Shown here piece after piece: positions 15,901 to 23,341 of a stretch of DNA of 23,341 nucleotides. Each line of letters begins with the position of its first letter. Within the stretch, counting starts at the first letter, position 1. Both the position numbers and the translations under genes were made by a program. The stretch is from an uncultured Asticcacaulis sp. (GTDB lineage: Bacteria; Pseudomonadota; Alphaproteobacteria; Caulobacterales; Caulobacteraceae): NCBI GenBank assembly GCA_946480525.1, contig CAMLLA010000013.1:1-23341 (forward strand). The letters run 5' to 3'. The notes beneath the pieces were generated by a model, which saw nothing but the letters and a program-made list of their open reading frames with translations, made no database searches and was not told the origin of the DNA.

Positions 15901-17794
15901 TGAATTCGTGGACCCACAGGCTGCCCACCTCCATCGAGCGCACATTGTAGCCGTATTCTTCAAGCGTCTTGCAACCCATATTGTCGAGTACCGGCAGGAT
16001 GTCCGACAGAGGGATGGCGCGGTCGCCACGCGTATACAGCTTGAAGCAGAAGACACCTTCGGAATCCTCCAGGCGCTGGTAGGCCCGAACATCAACGGGA
16101 TTGGCGTCGCTGAGGCGGCTAAGATGGCCAATATCGCGTACGGCTTCCGAAATTTCGTAGCGATCGCGGTAGCCGGCGGGAATGGCCTTTCCCCACGCCG
16201 CCCAGTCGGTATCAGCCGCGATTGCCGGCAGGGTCGCCATGAAGGCATCGTCGTGGACCAGTGCATCGAGCTTTTGCGGCCACGACCGGACTATGTTTTC
16301 AATGTCGGCTTCGACGTCATTGATATCGGGGTCAAAGTGATCGCCGGGTGTGACGCCGATAATATAGTGCACGCACGACAGCAGGGATTCCGAGATGTAC
16401 GGATAGGAAGCCGAGACCCGGCCGCAATAGGCGCGCGCCAGGATTTCCCCGGCCTGCTTCTGCATCTGCGATTGGTAGAGCTCGCGCGGCACGTAGAGCA
16501 GGACCGAGATAAACCGGTCGAAGGTGTCATTGCGGGTGAACAAACGCACGCGCGGCCGGTCGGACAGGTGCAGGATGCCGCGCGCGATACGCAGCAGGTC
16601 TGCTTCCGACATCTGGAAAAGTTCGTCGCGCGGATAGGTCTCGATGATGTTCTTCAGGCGCTTTTCGCTGTGGCCGCTATTGAGACCCAGGGTCTGGGCC
16701 TGCACCATGACGCGCTCGGCCTTGCGCCGGATCAGCGGCACTTCGAAAACCGGACGATCGTATGCCTCGGCGGTAAACAGGCCGACGAAACGGACCTCAC
16801 CGGACGGCTTGCCATCGGCGCCATACCGCTTGATGCCGATATAGTCCATGTAGACACGACGATGGACACGCGACTTGATATTGGCCTTGGCGACCGTTAC
16901 CGGCTCGGACAACACGAGCTGGTCGAGCACCTGCTGGGTCAGGACGGCTGGTTCGCTGGAGCGGCGCAGCACACCGCGTTTGGCGTCGCGCAGGATTCCG
17001 AAGCCTTCCTGAAGCTGGTTCAGCGGTTCTTCGCGGGCATAGGCGCCGTCGCCACTGCGCGGATACTGATAGCCACGCGCGCCAATGAAGACGAAGCGGT
17101 TTTCATCCAGCCATTTCAGGAAGGCAATGTCTTCCTCCAACAGGGCAGGATCGATCTGAACGGCGGTATTCGTGCGCAAGGATTCCAGGTCGGCGATTTC
17201 TTCGGCCAGCAGGCGCTGCATGCGCGGAAAGTCGAGCACGGCCAGCTTCAGGTCGTTCAGGCTTTCATCCAGCCCGGCCAATACCGCAGCATGCCTTTCC
17301 GGATTGAGGCGTTCGATGAAGACCAGCATCATCGATTCCGCCACGGTCTTGCCCGCGCCATCGGTGTCCTGACGCGTGCCCTGCGCGTCGCGCCAGACAT
17401 GGACGACCGGATGGAACATCGAACGGACCGACACGCCCTGTTCGATCAGCTCGCCCATCACGGTTTCGACGATGAAGGGCTGATCGGCCTGGATGATTTC
17501 GACCACATCATAGGCGGTGGCTTCGTCCCTGGCGTCGGTGAAGGTCCGGATACGCCGCAGGGTCTGGCCGACATTGGGACGATGCACGCCATAGGCCCAG
17601 AAGCCGGCGATCGCCCGGTTGAGATCGGCCGTCGACAGGTCCGGCAGTTCTTGCGGTTCCAGGTCTTCCAGTATCTGGTTGAGATAGGCTTTTTCGAAAC
17701 TCGCCAGGTCCTTGCCATTCTTACGCAACACGGCGGCAAATGCGGAAATCAATGCCTCGCGCTCGGCGCCGGCAATGTGCGTGATCTCATCCAT
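12935..17794 (-). CDS. gdhZ: NAD-specific glutamate dehydrogenase, large (L-180) class
   Basis: 1619 residues from ATG 17794; an in-frame extension to 17860 lacks family similarity. The enzyme oxidises glutamate to 2-oxoglutarate and ammonium with NAD. The long N-terminal half contains ACT-like regulatory regions. The catalytic domain begins near residue 815 with [50 protein letters not shown], including the substrate-binding lysines. The length fits the ~1600-residue class known from Caulobacter and Pseudomonas. In Caulobacter crescentus GdhZ also promotes FtsZ disassembly, linking glutamate catabolism to division; whether that holds here is inference. It is transcribed away from the MAPEG gene and followed by the palindromic element at 12721-12929. 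Confidence 0.96.
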   Translation of the reverse strand: [1619 protein letters not shown]

Positions 17795-17993
17795 AGGACT
17801 ACCCTGTTCATGCGAATGGTCCGCACCTTGGTACCGGACCCCTGCCCTGTGTTTTTTCACTTTCGCGTCATTTGCTTAACAAATGCTGCGGTCGTCTGCC
17901 CGGCAATCAAGTTGCTGGCGATACCATCCTTGCCAGACAAAATCGGTGGCGGCGAGACTCTATTTTAAACTTTTTCGGGCAGGATAAGATCTT

Positions 17994-18404
17994 ATGATCG
18001 AACCTGTACTCGCACTGATTGTCTGGTCCATGGTGATGCTGGTGTGGCTTTACGCCCGGCGCCTGCCATCTCTGATCCGCTATGCCATCACCGAAGAGCG
18101 GCTGGAAACCGGTGAGGCCGTCCGCCGGCTGCCTCCCAGCGTGCAATGGCCGGCCGACAACTATAACAATCTGATGGAACAGCCGACCCTGTTCTACGCG
18201 GTATGCATAGCCATCTATGCCTCGGGCAAGACGAGCTTCGATGTCGAATACTTCGCCTGGCTCTATGTCGCCCTGCGCATCCTGCATTCGCTGGTCCAGG
18301 CTACCGTCAATATCACCGTCATACGCTTCGGCCTGTTTATAGCCAGTTCCGGCGTGCTGTGTCTGCTCGCGCTGTCAGCCATGCGTCTGGTGTTTGAGTT
18401 TTAA
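17994..18404 (+). CDS. MAPEG-family membrane protein
   Basis: 136 residues from ATG 17994, with AGGAT about 10 nt upstream. Four hydrophobic segments are visible (about 4-22, 64-80, 86-105 and 112-134). The conserved segment NYNNLMEQPTLFYA at 56-69 is characteristic of the membrane-associated eicosanoid/glutathione metabolism superfamily. Bacterial members are small inner-membrane proteins of mostly unknown substrate. It stands alone on the plus strand, divergent from gdhZ across a 199-bp gap in which I found no strong promoter, and convergent with aqpZ. Confidence 0.88.
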   Translation: MIEPVLALIVWSMVMLVWLYARRLPSLIRYAITEERLETGEAVRRLPPSVQWPADNYNNLMEQPTLFYAVCIAIYASGKTSFDVEYFAWLYVALRILHSLVQATVNITVIRFGLFIASSGVLCLLALSAMRLVFEF

Positions 18405-18459
18405 GCTCCGTCGAATTAGGGCGACTGAGGTGGCATAGCTTGCTGACAAAAGCGCCGTG

Positions 18460-18494
18460 AGCGATCCGCTCTTTCGGTTAAGAGCGAAATCGCT
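18460..18494. terminator. Hairpin between convergent MAPEG and aqpZ genes
   Basis: AGCGAT (18460-18465) pairs with ATCGCT (18489-18494), and inside it CGCTCTT (18467-18473) pairs with AAGAGCG (18480-18486), separated by a small bulge. It sits in the 111-bp gap between two converging genes, so a two-way terminator is likely. The T run after it is short (TTT). Confidence 0.5.
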
Positions 18495-18515
18495 TTGAAA
18501 CAGCCCCGCCGGATC

Positions 18516-19241
18516 TTAGTTGGCGGGCGGTGAGCCGACGATCTGGCCACTCGGTTCCGAGCTAAGCCAACGATACGTAACCCCTCCGACGATACCGCCG
18601 GCAATAGGCGCAATCCAGAAAAGCCACAGCTGCTGCAGAGCCCATCCTCCGGCAAATAACGCCACGCCCGTGCTGCGCGCCGGGTTCACAGAGGTGTTTG
18701 TTACATCGATGCTGATAAGGTGAATGAGGGTCAGCCCAAGTCCGATGGCCAGGGGTGCAAAGCCCGCGGGAGCCTTGCCATGCGTCGCGCCCATGATGAT
18801 GAACAGAAAAACCGCCGTGAGCACGAATTCAGCCACGAGGCAGGCAAGCAGTGAATACTGGCCTGGCGAGTGTTCGCCATAGCCGTTCGAGGCAAAGCCC
18901 GCGGTGACGTCGAAGCCGGCCTTGCCGGTTGCAATAACATAGAGGACTGCTCCCCCGATCAGGCCGCCGATGACCTGGGCGATAATGTAGGGAATTATCT
19001 CCTTGGCCGGAAAACGGCCGCCGGCAGCCAATCCCAGGGTAACAGCGGGGTTGAGGTGGCAACCTGAAATATGTCCGATGGCATAGGCCATGGTGACAAC
19101 GGTGAGACCAAAGGCAAGCGAAACACCAAGATACCCTATTCCGACGTCTGGCAGGCCAGCGGCGATAACCGCGCTTCCGCAGCCTCCGAACGTCAGCCAA
19201 AACGTGCCGATGGCCTCTGCCGAATATTTCTTCAAGTTCAT
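18516..19241 (-). CDS. aqpZ: Aquaporin Z
   Basis: 241 residues from ATG 19241, with AGGGG 6 nt upstream; a TTG two codons earlier is rejected. Six hydrophobic helices and two NPA half-helices are present (HLNPAVT, N64-A66; VNPARST, N186-A188). R189, H174 and T183 fit the narrow water-selective filter of AqpZ rather than a glycerol facilitator. The second half is very close to the E. coli sequence as I remember it ([28 protein letters not shown]), but has Asp at 179 where I recall Pro. It is an inner-membrane water channel with its own predicted promoter. Confidence 0.95.
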   Translation of the reverse strand: MNLKKYSAEAIGTFWLTFGGCGSAVIAAGLPDVGIGYLGVSLAFGLTVVTMAYAIGHISGCHLNPAVTLGLAAGGRFPAKEIIPYIIAQVIGGLIGGAVLYVIATGKAGFDVTAGFASNGYGEHSPGQYSLLACLVAEFVLTAVFLFIIMGATHGKAPAGFAPLAIGLGLTLIHLISIDVTNTSVNPARSTGVALFAGGWALQQLWLFWIAPIAGGIVGGVTYRWLSSEPSGQIVGSPPAN

Positions 19242-19285
19242 AGCCAACCCCTAAAAGATGCCGCCGTTAACCACGATCGGTCAAT

Positions 19286-19315
19286 CTTATAGCGTGCAAG
19301 GATTGAATGGCGCAA
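19286..19315 (-). promoter_or_regulatory. Predicted aqpZ promoter
   Basis: On the minus strand TTGCGC (19315-19310) and TATAAG (19291-19286) are 18 bp apart. The predicted start near 19279 leaves a leader of about 38 nt that contains the AGGGG ribosome-binding site. The assignment rests on hexamer similarity and position. Confidence 0.4.
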
Positions 19316-19389
19316 TATTGCACCTTACGGTCGGCTATACGTGCATTTTGGTTGCTGTGGGGGCCGTGGTACGCCACACGCCCGCAGAC

Positions 19390-20547
19390 TTATGGCGTAA
19401 ACGGTACGATGCGATACATGCGCAGCACGTGCTTGATGCGGCCGGCTTCGGTCCCGGCGCGCTTCCCTGCCCCGACATAGAGGTCTGCGCGGATTTTTCC
19501 CTTGATGGCGCCACCGGTGTCCAGGGCGGCGACAACACGCTGATAAACCGGAAACGCGCCGTTCAACGTGCCGGCATTTGCGTCGATCCAGTAGAGATCC
19601 CCCATGGCGTGATGAGCCGGATCGACGGCGATCGCAGAGCCCGGCGGCAGGGATATGGCTGCGGCGCCATTGGGCTGGGTCTGATCGGGATTAATGACAA
19701 AGAAGGCATAGCGCGGATTGGCATTCATGACATCCTGCGCTTCCGGTCCGCGATGGGCGGCCAGCCAGGCGTGGATATTATCGCCCGAAGTCTCGTTCTT
19801 CGCCAGCAGTCCGCGGTCCAGCATGACCTTGGCGATACCGACAAAGGGACGGCCGTTATCGGCGGCATATGCAGCATAGACACGCTTGCCGTCCGGCATG
19901 TCGAGAAAGCCCGAGCCCTGGAGCTGCATGAAGAAATAGTCTTCCGGCCGCATGTAGTAGTTCGTCGTCACCGGCATCTGTTCGATTTCGGCACGGCTGT
20001 AATAGGCAACATAGGTGTCACCGACCTTGCGCGCGGCAATCTTGGCTGCGGTTTGTGGCGGGGTCAGCTGGGAGCCGGCGACGATGACCAGATCGGATGG
20101 GCGCGGGCGGACGGGTTGCGAGAATTCTTCCGTTGCCGTGTAGCTGGCGGGATAGTCCGGCACGAAATAGCCGGTCAGGGTGCCTTGGCCGTCCAGCGGC
20201 TCGACCTTCATATTGTGGTCCAGGAAGGTCTTGATCTCTTCGGGAGAATTGAAGTCGCGGCTGGCGATCGCCTGGCAGAGGGTCGCATATTGGCGGCCCT
20301 TCTTGTAGGTGCAGGTGCTGCGCAAGGCTTCGAGCGCGACGAAGGCGTCGCTTGACTCCCAGCCGTCGAGTTCCGACAGGCGCTGACCGGCAGGAACGGG
20401 ATTGGGGCCGACGGGCGGCTGCACCGGCGGCTGGGTCGGAGGCGTGACAGGCGGAGTCACGACCGGCGGTGGGGCGCGCTCGGCGCAGGCGGCCACGAAC
20501 AGTGTTACGGCCAGAACGGCCAGGGTTCTTAGTTTCAAGCCGCCCAA
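19390..20547 (-). CDS. mltA: Membrane-bound lytic murein transglycosylase A (lipoprotein)
   Basis: 385 residues from a TTG at 20547, preceded by GGGGA at good spacing; no ATG gives a complete signal peptide. Residues 1-20 are a lipoprotein signal with lipobox VAAC (C21). A proline-rich linker follows (about 25-52, with repeated PPV/PP units), then the MltA domain and the 3D domain near the C-terminus (SAIAVDPAHHAMGDLYWIDANAG). MltA cleaves the glycan strands of peptidoglycan to 1,6-anhydro products and would be anchored to the outer membrane. It lies 21 bp after the Tim44-like gene and is probably co-transcribed. As a lipoprotein it is a substrate of the Lnt enzyme encoded at 4986-6716. Confidence 0.94.
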   Translation of the reverse strand: MGGLKLRTLAVLAVTLFVAACAERAPPPVVTPPVTPPTQPPVQPPVGPNPVPAGQRLSELDGWESSDAFVALEALRSTCTYKKGRQYATLCQAIASRDFNSPEEIKTFLDHNMKVEPLDGQGTLTGYFVPDYPASYTATEEFSQPVRPRPSDLVIVAGSQLTPPQTAAKIAARKVGDTYVAYYSRAEIEQMPVTTNYYMRPEDYFFMQLQGSGFLDMPDGKRVYAAYAADNGRPFVGIAKVMLDRGLLAKNETSGDNIHAWLAAHRGPEAQDVMNANPRYAFFVINPDQTQPNGAAAISLPPGSAIAVDPAHHAMGDLYWIDANAGTLNGAFPVYQRVVAALDTGGAIKGKIRADLYVGAGKRAGTEAGRIKHVLRMYRIVPFTP

Positions 20548-20568
20548 GGTCGTCCCCGCTCTCTGATC

Positions 20569-21189
20569 CTATGCTTTTGCCGCTTCGACCAAGGCCAGCA
20601 GCCATGGATTGGCCGGTGACTTCATCGCCTTCTGGAAGGTCCAGTATTCCGCCGTACGGCGATATGTCTTTTCAGGCTTGGCGTCGGTTTCCGTGGTTTC
20701 GGCCTCGTAAAGAAGCTCCGAAAGAAAGCGTACGCGGATTTGCGCCGTGTCGTCCTTGAAATCGATGACGTCGATATCGGCCTTGGGCGTCTCGACGAAG
20801 CTGAGACGGGTCGTGACGGGCGCACCTTCGCGCGCCTCGACGGCCTTGGCGAAGCTTGCGTAAACCTTCTCGGTCAGGCGGTCCTTGACCGTGTCGAGTT
20901 CGCCGCGATGAAAGGCCAGCACGACCTGCTCATAGGTCTCGCGCGCCTTTTCGACGAAGTTGATCTCGTTGAAATTCACGTCCTTCGATTTCAGCACATC
21001 GAGATTGGGGAATTTGGGCGGCTCGGCCGGACGTTCCAGCTGCAGCTTGCCGTCGACATCGTCGCCGGTCTTGGCCAGCACCTTGTCTTCGACGCGAAAA
21101 CCGACTTTCCGGCCCAGCACGCTATACAGCTGAACAAGGATAATGACGGCCACGATGGCGAAGATGACCAGGACAACAATATTATTCAC
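20569..21189 (-). CDS. Tim44-like domain protein, single N-terminal membrane anchor
   Basis: 206 residues from a GTG at 21189 (MNNIVVLVIFAIVAVIILVQLYSVLGRKVGFRVEDK). Residues about 3-23 form one transmembrane helix. The C-terminal ~130 residues (from FVEKARETYEQVVLAFHRGELDTVKDRLTEKVYASF) match the Tim44/MBA1 fold. An open frame continues upstream to 21387, but that part shows no conserved sequence and would cover the divergent promoter region. Mitochondrial Tim44 tethers the import motor; the Caulobacter homologue (called TimB in earlier work, from memory) is an inner-membrane protein whose function differs. Divergent from secB and upstream of mltA, which points to envelope biogenesis. Confidence 0.88.
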   Translation of the reverse strand: MNNIVVLVIFAIVAVIILVQLYSVLGRKVGFRVEDKVLAKTGDDVDGKLQLERPAEPPKFPNLDVLKSKDVNFNEINFVEKARETYEQVVLAFHRGELDTVKDRLTEKVYASFAKAVEAREGAPVTTRLSFVETPKADIDVIDFKDDTAQIRVRFLSELLYEAETTETDAKPEKTYRRTAEYWTFQKAMKSPANPWLLALVEAAKA

Positions 21190-21404
21190 AGCACGAATCT
21201 CTGATTTTGTTCGGGAAACGCTTACAAGGGTACGGCTGTCGCAGGCATATATGGAATGCCCGCGAACCACAACTATATAGGATAAGTTTCGCCCAAGGGA
21301 ACCGTTCGTTTCATTGCGTAAATTTTTCTTATCTGATAGGGGCCTTACCCACATCATACGTGGCATGGCGAATGGCCGCGTAACCATCCGGAGTTATTTG
21401 TCTT

Positions 21405-21890
21405 ATGTCCGACCTGCCCGAGGCCCAGCCCGAACAACCGCCCGCGCCGAACATGACCGTTCTGGCCCAGTTCATCCGCGATTTTTCCTTCGAGAATCCG
21501 CGCGCGCCGCAATCGCTGCGCATGGAATCGCGTCCGGAAGTCGACCTGGGTGTGGAAATGAGCGCCAAGGGCCGCAATGACGGTCTGTTCGAAGTGGACC
21601 TGAAGCTGTCGGTCAAGGCCTCGACCCCGGAAGGCGCCATGTTCGCCATCGAGCTGGTCTATGGCGGCCTGTTCCAGCTGGGCAATATTCCTGAACAGGC
21701 GATCGAGCCGACCTTGCTGGTCGAATGCCCGCGTTACCTGTTCCCATTCGCCCGCCGCATCATTGCCGACGTGTCGTCCGACGGCGGCTTCTCGCCACCC
21801 TTCTTCCTGGACCCGATCGACTTCGGCGCCCTGTACGTCCAGCAACGCAACAACGTGCTGGCGCAGCAACAAGCTGCAGGTCAGGCGTAA
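21405..21890 (+). CDS. secB: Protein-export chaperone SecB
   Basis: 161 residues from ATG 21405, with GGAG about 11 nt upstream. SecB is a tetrameric cytoplasmic chaperone that keeps preproteins unfolded and delivers them to SecA. Family features are visible: [17 protein letters not shown] near the N-terminus, the conserved Val/Leu-rich strands ending in [56 protein letters not shown], and a Gln/Ala-rich C-terminal tail. The gene is divergent from the Tim44-like gene across a 215-bp gap that has AT-rich -10-like hexamers (TATATA at 21274-21279) but no convincing complete promoter. It is followed by a cluster of hairpins. Confidence 0.96.
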   Translation: MSDLPEAQPEQPPAPNMTVLAQFIRDFSFENPRAPQSLRMESRPEVDLGVEMSAKGRNDGLFEVDLKLSVKASTPEGAMFAIELVYGGLFQLGNIPEQAIEPTLLVECPRYLFPFARRIIADVSSDGGFSPPFFLDPIDFGALYVQQRNNVLAQQQAAGQA

Positions 21891-21894
21891 GCCA

Positions 21895-22010
21895 GCCTTC
21901 ATGAATGAAGGCGGCTTTCGCCTTCTTGCTTTGGCGTTCAAGCGCCACGCAGGCTTTTCGCGCAAAAGTGCGCGGCGGCCAGTCGGCCTTGCCAAACGCT
22001 ATGCGTTTGG
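21895..22010. repeat. Hairpin cluster 3 between secB and the CPBP gene
   Basis: At least six stems lie in 116 bp: GCCTTCA-TGAA-TGAAGGC (21895-21912); GAAGGCG-GCTTT-CGCCTTC (21907-21925), which competes with the first; TGGCG/CGCCA (21932-21947); CTTTT/AAAAG (21954-21968); GGCC-AGTC-GGCC (21977-21988); and CCAAACGC-TAT-GCGTTTGG (21992-22010). The first two, followed by a TTCTTGCTTT stretch, probably form the secB terminator. The last contains the stop codon of the CPBP gene (21999), so the cluster intrudes into that reading frame. It starts 4 bp after the secB stop. A mobile palindromic origin is inferred. Confidence 0.6.
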
Positions 22011-22763
22011 AATTCGAGCTCCGGGTGGAGCAGATTTGTTCCACCCGATCAGCACAGGCATCACCACCAGCGACCACAGATCGATCCCGGCGTGGATCGC
22101 CACGGCCAGCCAGATATTGCCGCTGTAGAGATAGACGAACCCCAGGACCGCGCCGACGATCGTGGTCATCACAATCCCCCACACACCCTGGTAGATGTGG
22201 CCAAGACCAAAGATCAGAACCGCCAGCCAGAAGGCGAGCCCGCCGTCGCCGACCAGCGGCAGCAACAGTAACGGCAGGGCCAGGCGGAAAAACAGTTCTT
22301 CAGACAGGCCGGCGTTCAGAGACACAAGAAATGCCCAGCCGCGCTCCCTCCCCGTCCGCGGCAATAAGGCGCCCAGCGCGCCATTGGGCATGACCGCGCC
22401 GGATTCGACGATACGCTTCATCTGCCAGCCGCCCATCAGCGACGCCAGGCAAATCACCCCGACCCACACCGCGACGACGCCATACACGAACTCTGGCCTT
22501 ATGCCCGACAACACGGATCGGACCACCTCGGCGCCGAACACTTCCGGCACCGTCACAAGGGCATCCGTTCGTCTGAGCAGGATCAACGTTATCACCGCTC
22601 CACCGAAAAACAGGACCAATGAACGCGCCAGGCCTGAGCGATAGAACGCCGCCCGGTCAATCGCGCCGGCCAACTGCAACGCCTTGAATCGTCCGATGCT
22701 GAGCCACGCATTGATCGCGAAAGCCGCCAGCAGCAGGACAAGCAGGGCGACGGTTATTTCCAG
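21999..22763 (-). CDS. CPBP-family intramembrane protease-like protein (start uncertain)
   Basis: The protein has several hydrophobic helices and the three CPBP/Abi motifs: SEELFFR (EExxxR), FGLGH (FxxxH) and AIHAGID (HxxxD). These mark a glutamate-type intramembrane protease like CAAX prenyl endopeptidase Rce1; bacterial substrates are mostly unknown. The first conventional start is a TTG at 22679 (226 residues). The frame continues upstream through a hydrophobic segment (ITVALLVLLLAAFAINAW), which looks like a real first helix, to a CTG at 22763, overlapping the dnaQ stop by 10 bp with AGAG upstream. I give the longer form (254 residues). The last residues (about ARIPNA) are encoded in or next to the palindrome at 21992-22010. 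Confidence 0.75.
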   Translation of the reverse strand: MEITVALLVLLLAAFAINAWLSIGRFKALQLAGAIDRAAFYRSGLARSLVLFFGGAVITLILLRRTDALVTVPEVFGAEVVRSVLSGIRPEFVYGVVAVWVGVICLASLMGGWQMKRIVESGAVMPNGALGALLPRTGRERGWAFLVSLNAGLSEELFFRLALPLLLLPLVGDGGLAFWLAVLIFGLGHIYQGVWGIVMTTIVGAVLGFVYLYSGNIWLAVAIHAGIDLWSLVVMPVLIGWNKSAPPGARIPNA

Positions 22764-23341
22764 AGGGTTTTCTCTTTCAGATACTTCTGCACAAAAGCGG
22801 AGTGCGCCGCGGCTTCAAGCTCTGTAATGCGTGGCGCCAGGGGACGCGGACGGGGACCGTAAGACGTGAACGCCGCGATATTGATGGCATTGACGCTGGC
22901 CGACGCCATTTCGAGGTCGAGCCCCCGCTCCTTCCCGCCCAGCAGTTCCAGATACACGCTGGCCAGAAGACGGGCGTCGATCAAGGCGCCGTGCAGGTCG
23001 CGTTCCGCCAGCGAAATATTGAACCGCTTACACAGGGCATCCAGTGAATTATGCATGCCGGGAAACTTGGTGCGCGCCAGGGCCAGCGTATCGATCCACT
23101 GGTCGTCCGGCGTGCAGACGCGCGAATGCCGTTCGAGTTCCATATTCACGAAGCTGCGGTCGAAGGCGGCGTTATGGGCGATGATCTTGCGATCGCCGAT
23201 AAACTCCAACATCTCTTCGCAGATATGCGCGAACTTGGGCTTTCCCCTCACCTTTTCGTTGGTGATGCCGTGGACGCGAATGGCGTCCGGCTCGATCTCG
23301 CGTTCCGGATCGATATAGTGGTGAAAGGTCCGGCCGGTCGG
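22754..23341 (-). CDS. dnaQ: DNA polymerase III epsilon subunit, 3'-5' exonuclease (5' part missing)
   Basis: 195 residues are visible before a TAA at 22754-22756; the N-terminus, with the ExoI DxE motif, lies beyond the right edge. The reading begins PTGRTFHHYIDPEREIEPDAIRVHGITNEKV. ExoII (IIAHNAAFDRSFVNMEL) and ExoIII (HGALIDARLLASVYLEL) supply the remaining catalytic Asp/His residues of the DEDDh class. The C-terminal segment after about residue 150 of the visible part should bind the polymerase alpha subunit. The protein proofreads newly made DNA. The 3' end overlaps the probable start of the CPBP gene, so the two are likely co-transcribed. Confidence 0.95.
   Translation of the reverse strand, partial: PTGRTFHHYIDPEREIEPDAIRVHGITNEKVRGKPKFAHICEEMLEFIGDRKIIAHNAAFDRSFVNMELERHSRVCTPDDQWIDTLALARTKFPGMHNSLDALCKRFNISLAERDLHGALIDARLLASVYLELLGGKERGLDLEMASASVNAINIAAFTSYGPRPRPLAPRITELEAAAHSAFVQKYLKEKTLWK

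Noticed and set aside
17956..17960. A GANTC (CcrM-type) methylation site in the gdhZ-MAPEG gap as a cell-cycle promoter element
   Set aside because: One 5-bp match in 199 bp carries little weight, and I could not place a matching -35/-10 pair next to it.
15773..17968. A 731-codon open frame on the plus strand, antisense to gdhZ
   Set aside because: It mirrors the codon structure of the unmistakable gdhZ gene, shows no domain I recognise, and is a common artefact of GC-rich DNA.
21190..21387. N-terminal extension of the Tim44-like protein to 21387
   Set aside because: It would cover the divergent promoter region with secB, shows no conservation-like pattern, and puts the membrane anchor in the middle of the protein.

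Overview
The window is ordinary, gene-dense alphaproteobacterial chromosome, GC-rich apart from an AT-richer patch around the end of lnt. Gene content and order (metK, XRE regulator, lnt, CBS/CorC protein, ybeY, phoH, miaB, fur; an L-type NAD-glutamate dehydrogenase; secB opposite a Tim44-domain gene and mltA, with dnaQ nearby) match what I remember of Caulobacter-type chromosomes. I infer Caulobacterales, possibly an Asticcacaulis-like genus. No rRNA, tRNA, prophage, insertion sequence or CRISPR array is visible.

Layout: 1-17794 is read almost entirely on the minus strand. From right to left it carries gdhZ; nfu-tsaB-rimI-fur; miaB-phoH-ybeY-CBS-lnt, whose coding sequences overlap and are probably one operon; an XRE regulator; metK; trmB; a small heme-type membrane protein; and rimP-nusA, with nusA running off the left edge. 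From 17994 to 18404 a MAPEG protein is on the plus strand. From 18516 to 21189 aqpZ, mltA and the Tim44-like gene are on the minus strand. secB is on plus (21405-21890). A CPBP-family membrane protein and dnaQ are on minus, dnaQ running off the right edge.

Functionally the genes serve translation and RNA maturation (nusA, rimP, trmB, ybeY, miaB, tsaB, rimI), SAM synthesis (metK; SAM is used by trmB and miaB), Fe-S and iron handling (nfu, miaB, fur), envelope biogenesis (lnt, mltA, Tim44-like, secB), glutamate catabolism (gdhZ) and replication proofreading (dnaQ).

The less ordinary content is between genes. Three compound palindromic elements (10446-10575, 12721-12929, 21895-22010) each begin 4-5 bp after a stop codon. 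metK has a perfect palindromic operator laid exactly between its -35 and -10 hexamers. The rimP-nusA promoter is followed by an intrinsic-terminator hairpin just before the rimP start, which looks like an attenuator. Several starts are non-ATG: GTG for rimP and the Tim44-like gene, TTG for the XRE gene and mltA, and apparently CTG for tsaB and the CPBP gene. I found no clear new multi-gene system; the palindromic elements and the two leader structures are the best leads.
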